Positions 1 through 8,263 of a stretch of 41,677 nucleotides of DNA are shown in pieces. The notes under the pieces were generated by a model. That model did no database searches. It was not told where the DNA came from and worked only from the letters and a program-made list of their open reading frames with translations. Both the position numbers and the translations under genes were made by a program. The stretch is from Akkermansiaceae bacterium (GTDB lineage: Bacteria > Verrucomicrobiota > Verrucomicrobiia > Verrucomicrobiales > Akkermansiaceae), in NCBI GenBank assembly GCA_018402445.1, contig JAGYIT010000012.1, positions 150,407-192,083 on the forward strand. The letters are read 5' to 3'. Position 1 is the stretch's first letter; the number at the start of each line of letters is the position of its first letter.

Positions 1-598
1 TGACGCTCTGTTTGACTTTTCCGATGGAGGGGCGGGGCTTGTAGCAGAAGCCGCGGGCGAGGGTTACCTTGCCGATTTCGCCGGATTTCACGAAATCGTA
101 GGCCTCGTGCCATGAGGTTTCCGAGCGACGCTGGAAGCCGTGCTGGATGATGACCTTGTGTTTCGCGGCGGCGTTGGCGAGCTGGCGGCCTTCCCAGACG
201 TTGTGGGAAACGGGCTTCTCGACGTAGGCATGTTTGCCGTTCGCGGCGGCGGTGGCACCGATGAGGGCGTGGGTGTGGTTAGGCGTGGCGATGATGACGG
301 CGTCAATGTCCTTCGACTCGCAGACCTTCCGGTAATCGGTGAATTTCGCGACCTTGGTGCCTTTCTTGTCGAGGTCTGCGGTGAAGGAGTCGAGGACGGC
401 GGAGTCGGCGTCGCAGAGGGCGACAAGCTTCGCGCCCTTGCAGCGCATGACATCCCCGGCGAGGCCTTTGCCGCGGCTGTTGAAGCCGATCACGCAGACG
501 CGGAGGTCGCCGTTGGGCGAGGCGGCGCGGGCGAAGGAGGGGGTGAAGGCGAAGGCTCCTGCGAGGGAGGTGGTGGAGAGGAAGTGGCGGCGGTTCAT
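1..598 (-). CDS. Gfo/Idh/MocA-family oxidoreductase, Tat-exported (partial, C-terminus off the window)
   Basis: NAD(P)-dependent oxidoreductase family acting mostly on sugars and cyclitols; the substrate cannot be told. The first 199 codons are visible. They begin MNRRHFLSTTSLAGAF, a twin-arginine signal (RR-x-FL) followed by a hydrophobic stretch and an Ala-rich cleavage region, so the protein is probably exported folded. A Rossmann start follows (LRVCVIGFNSRGKG), then VALCDAD, the IIATPNHTHA strand and YVEKPVSHN, which holds the EKP motif typical of the family. The start is ATG at 598, which overlaps the stop of the upstream PmoA-family gene by 4 bases (ATGA), so the two are probably translationally coupled and work in the same pathway. 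The catalytic C-terminal domain lies outside the window. Confidence 0.9.
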   Translation of the reverse strand, partial: MNRRHFLSTTSLAGAFAFTPSFARAASPNGDLRVCVIGFNSRGKGLAGDVMRCKGAKLVALCDADSAVLDSFTADLDKKGTKVAKFTDYRKVCESKDIDAVIIATPNHTHALIGATAAANGKHAYVEKPVSHNVWEGRQLANAAAKHKVIIQHGFQRRSETSWHEAYDFVKSGEIGKVTLARGFCYKPRPSIGKVKQSV

Positions 599-1551
599 TG
601 TGGCTTTTGGGTTGTTAGGGATTCATGGATGGCGTCTAGCTTGGCGGATTCGAGGGTGCCTTGGTGGATGATCACACCGTAGGTCAGGGAAAAGGTTTCG
701 TTTTTCGCTAGGACATGATTGCCGAGGGTCTTGTCCTTCTTTTTCTCGAAGTCGTGGATGCCGAACGGGTTGGCGGCGAGCAGGCCGTAATCGCGGGCGT
801 GCCAGTGGGTGGGGTGGCGGAAGGAAGCGGGATGATCGATGATCGCGACGACCACGGGCTGCCCGAGTTCGTCGGGGCCGGAATAGGCGGCCCAATTCGC
901 GCGCTTGCCCCATGCTGCGAGGTTGGTCTCGCCGTTGGAGTTGGTGAGGGTGGCTTTCGCTTCTCTGCCTTTCACGCGGAGGGTGCGGTCGGTGCGGATG
1001 GCAAAGGTGCCTTCCTTGGTGTCGCCGAAGGTGACCTTGTCCGCGAGGGCGGTGAGTGTGGAGTGGATGTGGATTTGCAGGGTCTTGGGATCCGGGCGGG
1101 TGAAAATGTGGTAGCGTTTCTCGCGGAGGAGTTCCTTGCCATCGCCGAGCCAGGTGAGGGTGGCGGTGATCTCGGCTCTACCTTTATCGTCCATCGTCAC
1201 CTCCACCTTGTCGGTGCGGATCACGGCATCCTTTTTTCCGACCGATCCCGCCCAGAAGTCGTAGCCGTTCACGTTCCCGTGTGAGAGCCAGAGCCCGCGG
1301 TGGTGGGGGTGGTCTTTGTCCTCGGTAGGGGCGTCGTTCTCCATGGGCCAATGGCGGGCGATGTTCGCGCCGGAGGGGGAGGTGAGGGGATAGAGGTAGG
1401 GGACGCGGTAGTCCGTGCGGAAGGCGGTGATCAGCTTGTCGCCGTCGTAGAGGGAATGGGTGCCGTCTTTTTCCTCGAAGCGGAACTCCGCGCAGGCGGT
1501 GCCGGTGAATAGGGCGGTGAGGATGGCGGCGAGAATGGCTTTTCGTATCAT
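595..1551 (-). CDS. Secreted PmoA-family protein (DUF6807-like)
   Basis: 318 residues with a clear Sec signal peptide (MIRKAILAAILTALFTGTACA), so periplasmic or secreted. The histidine-rich HPHHRGLWLSH at residues 81-91 and the following GYDFW are typical of the PmoA/DUF6807 family, which is abundant in Verrucomicrobia and Planctomycetes next to Gfo/Idh/MocA oxidoreductases. Despite the name, no methane oxidation role is established for these; a sugar-related role is an inference from context. It overlaps the downstream oxidoreductase start by ATGA. It is divergent from the ECF sigma gene, with about 110 bases between, which must hold both promoters. Confidence 0.85.
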   Translation of the reverse strand: MIRKAILAAILTALFTGTACAEFRFEEKDGTHSLYDGDKLITAFRTDYRVPYLYPLTSPSGANIARHWPMENDAPTEDKDHPHHRGLWLSHGNVNGYDFWAGSVGKKDAVIRTDKVEVTMDDKGRAEITATLTWLGDGKELLREKRYHIFTRPDPKTLQIHIHSTLTALADKVTFGDTKEGTFAIRTDRTLRVKGREAKATLTNSNGETNLAAWGKRANWAAYSGPDELGQPVVVAIIDHPASFRHPTHWHARDYGLLAANPFGIHDFEKKKDKTLGNHVLAKNETFSLTYGVIIHQGTLESAKLDAIHESLTTQKPQ

Positions 1552-1661
1552 AAGGCTTGCGAATGCTAGCCCGTCCGATACGCAGGTCGGAAGGATGTTT
1601 TTTCAGCCCTTTCGGATTATTCGGAATAGCGTGCGGGGGAAAACGCTCCTAGGTTCACAGT

Positions 1662-2207
1662 ATGAGCGAGTTTGCGGAATTGGTGGATGCCCACTATCAG
1701 CCTCTTTTTCGGTTCGGGTATTCCCTGACCCGATGTCCCGAGCGTGCCGCCGATCTGGTTCAGGAAACCTTCTGTATCTGGGCGGAAAAGAACGCGCAAC
1801 TCAAGGATCGCAGCAAGGCGAAGACCTGGCTGTTCACGACCCTGCACCGGGAGTTCCTCGGGCAGCGGAGGAAACTGGCGAGGTTCTCCGACGAGCCGCT
1901 CGACGAGGGCATTGCCGCGAAAACAGCGCCCGAAGACGGAGCCGACCGCCAGATGGACGGGCAGCGTGCGGTGGAGCTGCTCGGTGAGATGGATGAGATC
2001 TACAGCGCGCCGCTTGCGCTTTTCTACCTCCAGCAGCACAGCTACAAGGAGATCGCGGAAATTTTGGAAGTTCCGATTGGGACGGTGATGTCGAGGCTTT
2101 CGCGGGGCAAGGAGATGCTCCGGAAACGGATGGCGGCCGAGCCTTCGAGCGGCCCCAAGAACCTAGTGGATGTGAACCCCGAATTGTTTCAGAAAAAAAA
2201 TGGATAA
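1662..2207 (+). CDS. ECF-type RNA polymerase sigma factor
   Basis: 181 residues, the usual size for an extracytoplasmic-function sigma factor. Region 2 covers about residues 9-75: YQPLFRFGYSLTR, then ADLVQETFCIWAEK (core and -10 recognition), then KTWLFTTLHREFL. Region 4 covers about residues 125-172, with the helix-turn-helix YKEIAEILEVPIGTVMSRLS, which contacts the -35 element. A short acidic linker (EDGADRQMDG) joins them. The next gene starts 8 bases before this one stops, a coupling typical of sigma/anti-sigma pairs. The signal sensed and the regulon are not visible. Confidence 0.93.
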   Translation: MSEFAELVDAHYQPLFRFGYSLTRCPERAADLVQETFCIWAEKNAQLKDRSKAKTWLFTTLHREFLGQRRKLARFSDEPLDEGIAAKTAPEDGADRQMDGQRAVELLGEMDEIYSAPLALFYLQQHSYKEIAEILEVPIGTVMSRLSRGKEMLRKRMAAEPSSGPKNLVDVNPELFQKKNG

Positions 2208-3096
2208 GGAAAGAGCCAGATTCGTATTGCGCAGCTTCCGTCCCGACGGGGCGGACGCTGATGACGTGGACTTCGCCGAGGCGCTGCGCCTGGCGACCAA
2301 CGACCGCGAGCTCGGCGAGTGGCTGATGCGCGAGCGGGCCTTCGATGCGGAGTTCGCGGAGGCGCTGGCTCGTGTCGCGTTGCCCGAGGGGCTGCGGGAG
2401 AAAGTATTCCTGGCGATGGTGCAGGACAGCGGCGGTTTTCCGAAGGTGGACTCCACGTTCGATACGGCGATAATTGCCGCGATGGCGGACATCAAAATGC
2501 CGACAGGCCTGCGGGAGAACGTGATCGAGGCGATGGAGCGGACGGCGAAGGTGGAACGCGGCGCGTTCGGCTGGAAGCGTCTCGGCATTCCGCTCGCTGC
2601 GGCGGCAGGCATCGCGCTAGCGTTTTTCATGGTGGATGGCGGTCAGCCGGAAAATACCGTTGCGAAGACCCAGCAACCGGTGAAAATCGCTATCGGGGCG
2701 GTGCAGGCGGGTTTTGTCCGCATCCATGATTCGCCGATTTTCAGCATCGATCAGGTCGAAGGCGGCATGCAGCATCTTATTTCCCATCTCAGGTCGAAAG
2801 GCCTGCCTTGCGGCGGCGGCTACCTTCCCCCTGGGTTGGAGGGTGTCAGCAGCATCGGCTGCCGCGAACTGCTGATCGACGGCAAGCGCGGCTCTCTGAT
2901 CTGTTTCGATACGGAAAGAGGCACTGTCCATCTCGTCATTTTCCGCCGTGCCGACGTGGCCGACGAGCTGCCCGAGATATCGGCTCCCGTCATCGAGCAA
3001 TCCGGCGATTGGGCGAAGGCGCACTGGCGAAAAGAGAAATACGCGTTCTCCCTCATGGCGATGAGCGACAGGGACTCGCTCACCGAATTTTTCTGA
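2200..3096 (+). CDS. Membrane-anchored protein, probable anti-sigma factor of the adjacent ECF sigma
   Basis: 298 residues. Cytoplasmic N-terminal half, one transmembrane helix at about residues 129-145 (LGIPLAAAAGIALAFFMV) and a C-terminal domain that would face the periplasm. This is the layout of an anti-sigma factor, and the start overlaps the sigma gene by 8 bases. No HxxxCxxC zinc motif is seen, so it is not a ZAS-type anti-sigma. The N-terminal half holds an internal repeat: ALPEGLREKVFLAM (residues 60-73) and KMPTGLRENVIEAM (99-112). The C-terminal domain has a Cys pair around CGGGYLPPGL and SSIGCREL. Function is inferred from position and topology; no close family is recognised. Confidence 0.7.
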   Translation: MDKERARFVLRSFRPDGADADDVDFAEALRLATNDRELGEWLMRERAFDAEFAEALARVALPEGLREKVFLAMVQDSGGFPKVDSTFDTAIIAAMADIKMPTGLRENVIEAMERTAKVERGAFGWKRLGIPLAAAAGIALAFFMVDGGQPENTVAKTQQPVKIAIGAVQAGFVRIHDSPIFSIDQVEGGMQHLISHLRSKGLPCGGGYLPPGLEGVSSIGCRELLIDGKRGSLICFDTERGTVHLVIFRRADVADELPEISAPVIEQSGDWAKAHWRKEKYAFSLMAMSDRDSLTEFF

Positions 3097-3108
3097 GGCG
3101 GGCGGGGG

Positions 3109-4181
3109 TTACATCGCGCCGAGGACATCGTCCATCGCGTCGATGAGTTCCTGCATGGTGGCCTCGGTTTCGTTGCCCATGTTCGAGATGCGGAAGGTCG
3201 TGCCTTTGATTTTGCCGTAGCCGCCGTTGATGAGGAAATGGTGCTTGGTCTTGAGCGCCTTGATGAAGGCGGGGAGATCGAGGCTGTCGGGGGTGGCGAA
3301 GCAGTTCAGGGCGAAGGAGCGTCGGCCTTCCGGGGCGAAAAGTTCGAAGCCATGCTTCGCGCCCCACGCGCGGATCATCGTGTTGGTTTTCGCATGGCGC
3401 GCCTTGCGGGCAGCGAAGCCTTCCTTTGCGATCTCGCCGAGTATGTATTGCAGGCCGAAAAGCAGCGAGATGGCGGGGGTGGTCGGCGTATTGTTCGCCG
3501 CGTCGTTTTTCGCGAACTCAAGAAATCAAAATAGTAGCCGCGGTTCGGGATGGTCTTGGCGCGCTCCATCGCGATCTCGGAAACGGCGAACACCGCGAGG
3601 CCGGGCGGCAGGGCAAGCGCCTTCTGCACGCCGGCGAGGCAGACATCGATGGCGTGTTTGTCCATGTCGATATCGACCGTGGAGAGCGAGGAGACGGTAT
3701 CGACGATGAGCATGGTGTCGGGAAAGGATTTCACGACGGCGCAGATGCCTTCGAGGTCGTTGAGGACGCCGGTGGAGGTTTCCGAGTGGATGAAGGTGAC
3801 GGTGTCGAAGCCGCCTTCGGAAAGTTTCGCGCGGACGCTTTCGGGATCAATCGCCTCGCCCCACTCGACCTGGATTGCCTCGGCCTCGAGTCCGCACTTT
3901 TTCGCGACATCGATCCACTTGTCGGAGAACGCGCCGCAGCAGAGGCAGAGCACTTTTTTCCGGGCGAGGTTGCGCAGGGCTCCTTCCATGACGCCCCACG
4001 CGGAGGAGGTGGAGAGGAAAACGGGGCGGGCGGTGCCGAAGATCTCCCGCAGACCCGGCTGGAGCGAGGCGTAGAGATCCTCGAAATCCTTGCCGCGGTG
4101 GCCGATCATGGTGTGAGACATCGCCGCGAAGGTTTCCGGGGAAACATCGACAGGGCCGGGATTGAAGAGTTTGGGTGTCAT
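3109..4181 (-). pseudogene. Class V aminotransferase (alanine-glyoxylate / 2-aminoethylphosphonate type), one frameshift
   Basis: PLP-dependent aminotransferase of about 357 residues when repaired, the normal length for this family. The N-terminal part starts MTPKLFNPGPVDVSPE, has the aspartate that binds the PLP ring (LIVDTVSSLS, D161) and the Schiff-base lysine in AGVQKALALPPGL (K187). After YYFDF (about position 3520) the reading frame shifts; the second part continues with EFAKNDAANNTPTTP, then RRSFALNCFATP, and ends TMQELIDAMDDVLGAM at 3109. The break is one missing base (or two extra) near 3519-3523. All active-site residues are present, so a sequencing error or very recent loss is likely. 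dapA lies upstream on the same strand. Which amino donor and acceptor it uses cannot be told from sequence. Confidence 0.85.
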
Positions 4182-4209
4182 GGTGTTGAATGTGGTTAGA
4201 GCTTATTTT

Positions 4210-4261
4210 TTAGAAGTTATTGGTCGGGGATTCTGTTTAACGGATAACCTCTAACTTCTAA
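4210..4261. repeat. 9-bp inverted repeat between dapA and the aminotransferase
   Basis: TTAGAAGTT at 4210-4218 is the exact reverse complement of AACTTCTAA at 4253-4261, with 34 bases between. It lies between dapA and the aminotransferase, both on the minus strand. On that strand the second arm is followed by A's, not T's, so it does not look like an intrinsic terminator. It may be an attenuator or chance. Confidence 0.35.
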
Positions 4262-4266
4262 CGAAA

Positions 4267-5148
4267 TTAGATGAGGTTGTAGGATTTTAGAAGGATGCGG
4301 AGGGCAGCGAGGTTTTCGTCGGACATCGGCGCGAGCGGGAGGCGCAGCTCGTCGGAGCAGTGGCCCTGGAGGGAAACGGCGGTCTTGATCGGGACGGGGT
4401 TCACGTCGAGCGACATGAGGCCGCGCACGAGCGGGTAGTATTGCTTTTGCAGCGTAAGCGCCTCGGCGAACTCGCCCGCGAGGCAGTGGCCTGTGAGCTT
4501 CGACATCACACCGGGGATGAGGTTCGAGGCCACGGAGACGAGGCCGGTCGCGCCGCAGGAAACGAAGGGCAGGGTGAGCGGATCATCTCCGCAGAGGATG
4601 CCGAAGCCGTCCGGCAGCGCCTGCACGAGCTGGTTTACGCGATCCACTGAGCCGCCCGCTTCCTTGATCGCGGTGATGTTCTTGCAGTCGGCGGCGAGGC
4701 TTGCGGCCGTTTCTGGGGCAATCTCAATGGAGGATCTTCCGGGCACGCTGTAGAGCATGACGGGCAGCGAGGTGGAGTCCGCGATGGCCTTGAAATGGAG
4801 GTAAAGCCCTTGCTGCGAGGGCTTGTTGTAATACGGGCAGACCTGGAGCGTGCCGTCCGCGCCGAGTTCCTCCGCTGCCTTGGTCAGCGCGATGGCTTCC
4901 GCCGTGGCGTTGGCTCCCGTACCCGCGATGACCTTCACGCGGCCTTTCGCGAATTCGATGGCGAGGCGGATCACCTCGATGTGCTCCTCGGTGTCGAGGG
5001 TGGGGGATTCGCCGGTGGTGCCCACGGGGACGATGCCGTCCACGCCCCCCGCGATCTGCCGCTCGATCAGTGCCTCGAAGGCGGCGGTATCGATTTTCCC
5101 GTCGCGGAACGGGGTGATCAGGGCGGTGTGGATGCCGGTGAAGTTCAT
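4267..5148 (-). CDS. dapA: 4-hydroxy-tetrahydrodipicolinate synthase
   Basis: Condenses pyruvate with aspartate semialdehyde, the first committed step of lysine and diaminopimelate synthesis in the cytoplasm. 293 residues, the normal length. Key features in order: GTTGES at 43-48 (pyruvate binding), YYNKPSQQG at 106-114, the catalytic tyrosine in VMLYSVPGRSS (Y133), the Schiff-base lysine in TAIKEAGGS (K162), and GDDPLTLPFVSCGATG near the C-terminus. Start MNFTGIHTALITPF is the family's usual N-terminus. The upstream region contains short tandem repeats. The aminotransferase follows on the same strand, 85 bases downstream. Confidence 0.95.
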   Translation of the reverse strand: MNFTGIHTALITPFRDGKIDTAAFEALIERQIAGGVDGIVPVGTTGESPTLDTEEHIEVIRLAIEFAKGRVKVIAGTGANATAEAIALTKAAEELGADGTLQVCPYYNKPSQQGLYLHFKAIADSTSLPVMLYSVPGRSSIEIAPETAASLAADCKNITAIKEAGGSVDRVNQLVQALPDGFGILCGDDPLTLPFVSCGATGLVSVASNLIPGVMSKLTGHCLAGEFAEALTLQKQYYPLVRGLMSLDVNPVPIKTAVSLQGHCSDELRLPLAPMSDENLAALRILLKSYNLI

Positions 5149-5238
5149 AGCCGCGCGAAGATGGGAGATGTTTCCCGGCTTGGCTAGCGCTGACTTGCCG
5201 ACGTCCGATTTTCCGCCCAGGGGCTTCTAAACTTCAAC

Positions 5239-5258
5239 CGCGAATGAACGCGAATGAA
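5239..5258. repeat. Tandem 10-bp intergenic repeat
   Basis: CGCGAATGAA occurs twice back to back, followed at 5268-5290 by short repeats around ACGGAA (CCACGGAAGG, CACGGAATAC, AAGGAATG). It lies in the gap between dapA and the PEP-CTERM gene. Similar short repeats are common between genes in environmental Verrucomicrobia and Planctomycetes; their role is unknown. Confidence 0.6.
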
Positions 5259-5410
5259 GGCGTTGAACCACGGAAGGCACGGAATACAAGGAATGAGTGG
5301 GGTGTGGATTTGTGAAGGATGCGCGACCTGTTTCCCAGGAACGCCGGAGCTCTGGCAAACGGAAGTCCAGGAAATCGCAACAGATAGCTCAGGCCGGCGA
5401 ACTGCCGCCG

Positions 5411-6103
5411 TTAACGTCGGCGGCGAAGGAGCGCGAGCAGACCGAGTCCTCCAAGAAGCGCGGAGGCGGGTTCGGGGATGACGGTGATGTCGCCAGTGAG
5501 TTCGATGTTGTCGAAACGGTGCTCCCTTGTCGAGGCCGTGCTGTTGTCGCCCGTATAGAACCGGAATTCCACCGTGGTGTTGGTCAGGTCTTGGAGTGAA
5601 GTCATGCCTGTGAGATCGATGCTACGGTTGAATGAGGAAGTGCCGGTGTTTACATACAATCCGTCCAACCGATCGGCCAATGCGAAGCCGGTTTTGTCGG
5701 AAAATGCGCCCATGCCGAAGCGGAACGCGTCAACAGTGCTGTAGGTGAAGGTCAACAGCGTCAAATCCACCGTGTGGGTGGCAGGGATCGTCACCGTGAA
5801 TCCGAAATACTGGTTGTTGGTGAGCGCGTGTCCGAGTTGGGCGTCAAGATTTTGTCCGGTGGGTCCGACCGGTGTGGTGGCGACGGCATCGATCTCCAAG
5901 CGATCATTGAAGACGCCCGCTTTTCCTCCGCTTATGCCGCTGCCGAAGCTGGTGCCGGATGTCGTGGTTATTGCTTCGCTGTCACTGCTGGCACTAGAAC
6001 CCGAAGTGAACTGGAACTGGGATATGACAGCCGCCTGCGAGGAGAGCGGGAGAAGCAGCGATCCCGTGGCTGCGATGATGATTTTGCGGTAAGTCGTTTT
6101 CAT
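5411..6103 (-). CDS. PEP-CTERM sorting-domain protein
   Basis: 230 residues. Starts MKTTYRKIIIAATGSLLLPLSSQA, a Sec signal peptide with an Ala-x-Ala-type cleavage end. The body is Ser/Thr/Gly-rich and beta-like, as in lectin-fold surface proteins. It ends VIPEPASALLGGLGLLALLRRRR, a textbook PEP-CTERM tail: PEP motif, one transmembrane helix and a basic cluster. Such proteins are handled by exosortase and sent to the cell surface or the exopolysaccharide matrix; no exosortase is in the window. The longer open frame reaching 6502 was rejected because the signal peptide marks the start at 6103. The gene is divergent from the GntR/LacI regulator. Confidence 0.88.
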   Translation of the reverse strand: MKTTYRKIIIAATGSLLLPLSSQAAVISQFQFTSGSSASSDSEAITTTSGTSFGSGISGGKAGVFNDRLEIDAVATTPVGPTGQNLDAQLGHALTNNQYFGFTVTIPATHTVDLTLLTFTYSTVDAFRFGMGAFSDKTGFALADRLDGLYVNTGTSSFNRSIDLTGMTSLQDLTNTTVEFRFYTGDNSTASTREHRFDNIELTGDITVIPEPASALLGGLGLLALLRRRR

Positions 6104-6245
6104 GGTTTCTGAGTGTCTGATAGTTGGCTCCTGAGTTTGGATACGCCCTAAATTTGGGTTAACGATGCGACTTGTGGCAGGTGATCGCCGGCTTATGAAG
6201 TGTTTTGTGGCTGGACTACCGGTCTGTTTTTCATCACGTTGCAGC

Positions 6246-7316
6246 ATGTCGGCACTTAGATTGGCGCGGGTTACGGAGCAGGCGGCGGCGCATTTGCGGG
6301 AGGAATTGGGTAAGGGGCGGTGGATGGGGCTGATGCCGGGGCGGCGGGTGCTGGCGCGGGAACTGGGGGTGAGCCAGAGCACGGTGCAGGGGGCGCTGGA
6401 TATCCTGGAGGCCGAGGGTTCGCTCACCGCGGAGGGCGCGGGGAGGCGCCGCCGGATCAACGCGCGTCCGGGTTCCAAGGCCGTGCGCCTCACGATCCGC
6501 ATCCTCCTTTATGACAAGCGCGAACTCGCGAGGTTCGAGTCCCGGAACCTGCGATATCTGCTCCAGCAGGCTGGCCATGCGGTGGATTACGCCGAGAAGG
6601 ATTTGCAGGAACTCGGGATGGATGCGGGGAGGGTGGCGGCTTTCGTGCGGCGGCAACCGGCGGCTGCCTGGGTGGTGAATGCCGGATCGCGGGAGGTGCT
6701 GGAGTGGTTTTCCTCGCAGCCCATGCCGGCGTTCGCTTTGTTCGGAGGAAAGGCCGGGTTGCCGATCGCGGGGGCGTCGCCGCGGAAGATCCCGGCGCTG
6801 ACCGGGGCGGTCCGGCGCCTGGTTTCGCTCGGTCACCGGCGGATCGGGATGATCGTTCACGGGGAGTGGCGCAAACCGGCTCCGGGGATTTTCCCGCAGG
6901 CTTTTCTGGATGAACTCGAAGCCCAGGGCATCCCCACCGGCCGCTACAACCTGCCGGATTGGGAAGACAGCCCCGAGGGTCTGTGCCGCGGTTTGGATTC
7001 GCTTTTCGCCATCACGCCGCCGACCGCCCTGGTAATCAGCGAGCCGAAGCTGTTCGTGGCGGTGCGGGATCACCTCGCCCAACGGGGATTTGTGGCTCCG
7101 CGCGATGTTTCCCTGGTCTGCGACGACCCCGACCCGATCTTCGATTGGTGCCGCCCGTCGGTGGCGCACATCGCGTGGAGCCACGAGCCGATCGTGCGGC
7201 GGGTCGTGCGATGGGCGGAAAACGTGGCCATGGGGAAGGATGACCGGCGGCAGAGCTTTACCGTGGGCAAGTTCGTGGATGGAGGGACGGTGGGGCCGGC
7301 GGCGGGGAAGGCCTGA
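6246..7316 (+). CDS. GntR-type HTH / LacI-type sensor transcriptional regulator
   Basis: 356 residues from the ATG at 6246. The N-terminal 70 residues form a GntR-type winged helix: AAAHLREELGKGRWMGLMPG, then LARELGVSQSTVQGALDILE (recognition helix), then GSLTAEGAGRRRRI. The rest is a LacI/periplasmic-binding-like sensor domain: ALFGGKAGLPIAG, then LVSLGHRRIGMIVHG, then PPTALVISEPK and RDVSLVCDDPDPIF near the end. Members with this layout usually respond to sugars in Verrucomicrobia. An upstream in-frame ATG at 6165 adds 27 residues that do not look like the family, so 6246 is preferred. It is divergent from the PEP-CTERM gene, so it may control that gene and itself; this is inference. Confidence 0.85.
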   Translation: MSALRLARVTEQAAAHLREELGKGRWMGLMPGRRVLARELGVSQSTVQGALDILEAEGSLTAEGAGRRRRINARPGSKAVRLTIRILLYDKRELARFESRNLRYLLQQAGHAVDYAEKDLQELGMDAGRVAAFVRRQPAAAWVVNAGSREVLEWFSSQPMPAFALFGGKAGLPIAGASPRKIPALTGAVRRLVSLGHRRIGMIVHGEWRKPAPGIFPQAFLDELEAQGIPTGRYNLPDWEDSPEGLCRGLDSLFAITPPTALVISEPKLFVAVRDHLAQRGFVAPRDVSLVCDDPDPIFDWCRPSVAHIAWSHEPIVRRVVRWAENVAMGKDDRRQSFTVGKFVDGGTVGPAAGKA

Positions 7317-7387
7317 GCTGCCGTCCGGATTTTCCGCCGGTCCGCTGTGGACAAGGCTCCGCCCCCCGCTAAGTTTCCGCCGAAACG

Positions 7388-8263
7388 ATGCCTGCCTACG
7401 ATCACGAACCTGTTGTCCCTAATCCGAAAAAGCTGCGCCGCACGGCGTGGATCCTTGTCGCGATCATGGTCGTGGGCGGTTTTGTGATCACCAAGGCCTA
7501 TGAAAAACGGACGCAGGAGGGAGCTAAGGATGACAGGCCGAGCTTTGTGACGCAGGTCTCGAAAGAGAAGGATCTCACCTTCATGCGGCAGGACGGCAAG
7601 GTGTCGGAGCTGATCGCCCTGAAAGGCAAGGTTCTCGTCGTGCAGAGCCTGGCGCAATCCCAACCGGACGAAATGACGGTGGCCGTGATGAACCGCCTTG
7701 CGGAGAAATTTTCCGGCAATGGAGATGTGGTGCTGGTGACCCTGGTGCTCGATCCCGGCCCGGCGGAGGTATTGGCCTCGCAGCTCAGAGATGTGGCCGC
7801 GGAAATCGGCGCGGAGCTGCCGCAGTGGGTGGTCGGATCCAATGAGCGGGAGACGCTGCACAAATTCATCAAGAACGAGTTCAAGGCGAACATGCTGCCC
7901 CACGAGGCGGAGGGTGAGTGGAGATACGACCGCTCGATCGTCCTCATCGACAGGAACCGGCACGTCCGACGCGCGGTGATCCCGCAGGTCAGCGGCCGGT
8001 CGCACGTTGTCCCGTTTGATTTCGAGCAGGCGCGGGAGTGGGATGATCAAGGACTGAAAACCGGAATCAAGCTTTCCAACACCGCACAGATGGAGGTCTT
8101 GCTGGGCGACACCATTGACCGGCTCCTCATTGACGAGCTGGAGAAGGAAAAGGGCATCCGGCCGGCCGTGACCCTGCTGGGCGTAGGGCTGGGATTCGTC
8201 CTCCTGATCGTTCTCATCATCCTGAAATCCCGATTCTCCCGCAACACCACCACGAAACCATGA
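7388..8263 (+). CDS. Two-helix membrane protein with cysteine-free SCO/thioredoxin-like fold
   Basis: 291 residues. Transmembrane helix at about residues 19-37 (WILVAIMVVGGFVITKAY) and another near the C-terminus (LLGVGLGFVLLIVLIIL), with a soluble domain between. The soluble part follows the SCO/SenC pattern (LIALKGKVLVVQSLAQSQPDE, then RSIVLIDRNRHVRR), but the place that should carry the copper-binding Cys pair reads SLAQSQPDE, and no cysteine occurs anywhere. Its stop overlaps the start of the next SCO-like gene by ATGA. It could be a partner or scaffold for that protein rather than a copper carrier. Fold assignment is by pattern and context. Confidence 0.65.
   Translation: MPAYDHEPVVPNPKKLRRTAWILVAIMVVGGFVITKAYEKRTQEGAKDDRPSFVTQVSKEKDLTFMRQDGKVSELIALKGKVLVVQSLAQSQPDEMTVAVMNRLAEKFSGNGDVVLVTLVLDPGPAEVLASQLRDVAAEIGAELPQWVVGSNERETLHKFIKNEFKANMLPHEAEGEWRYDRSIVLIDRNRHVRRAVIPQVSGRSHVVPFDFEQAREWDDQGLKTGIKLSNTAQMEVLLGDTIDRLLIDELEKEKGIRPAVTLLGVGLGFVLLIVLIILKSRFSRNTTTKP

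Noticed and set aside
4210..4261. Intrinsic terminator after dapA
   Set aside because: The inverted repeat has a 34-base spacer, is AT-rich, and lacks a T-run on the transcribed strand.
6165..6245. Upstream start for the GntR/LacI regulator
   Set aside because: The extra 27 residues do not resemble the family, and the winged-helix domain begins properly at 6246.
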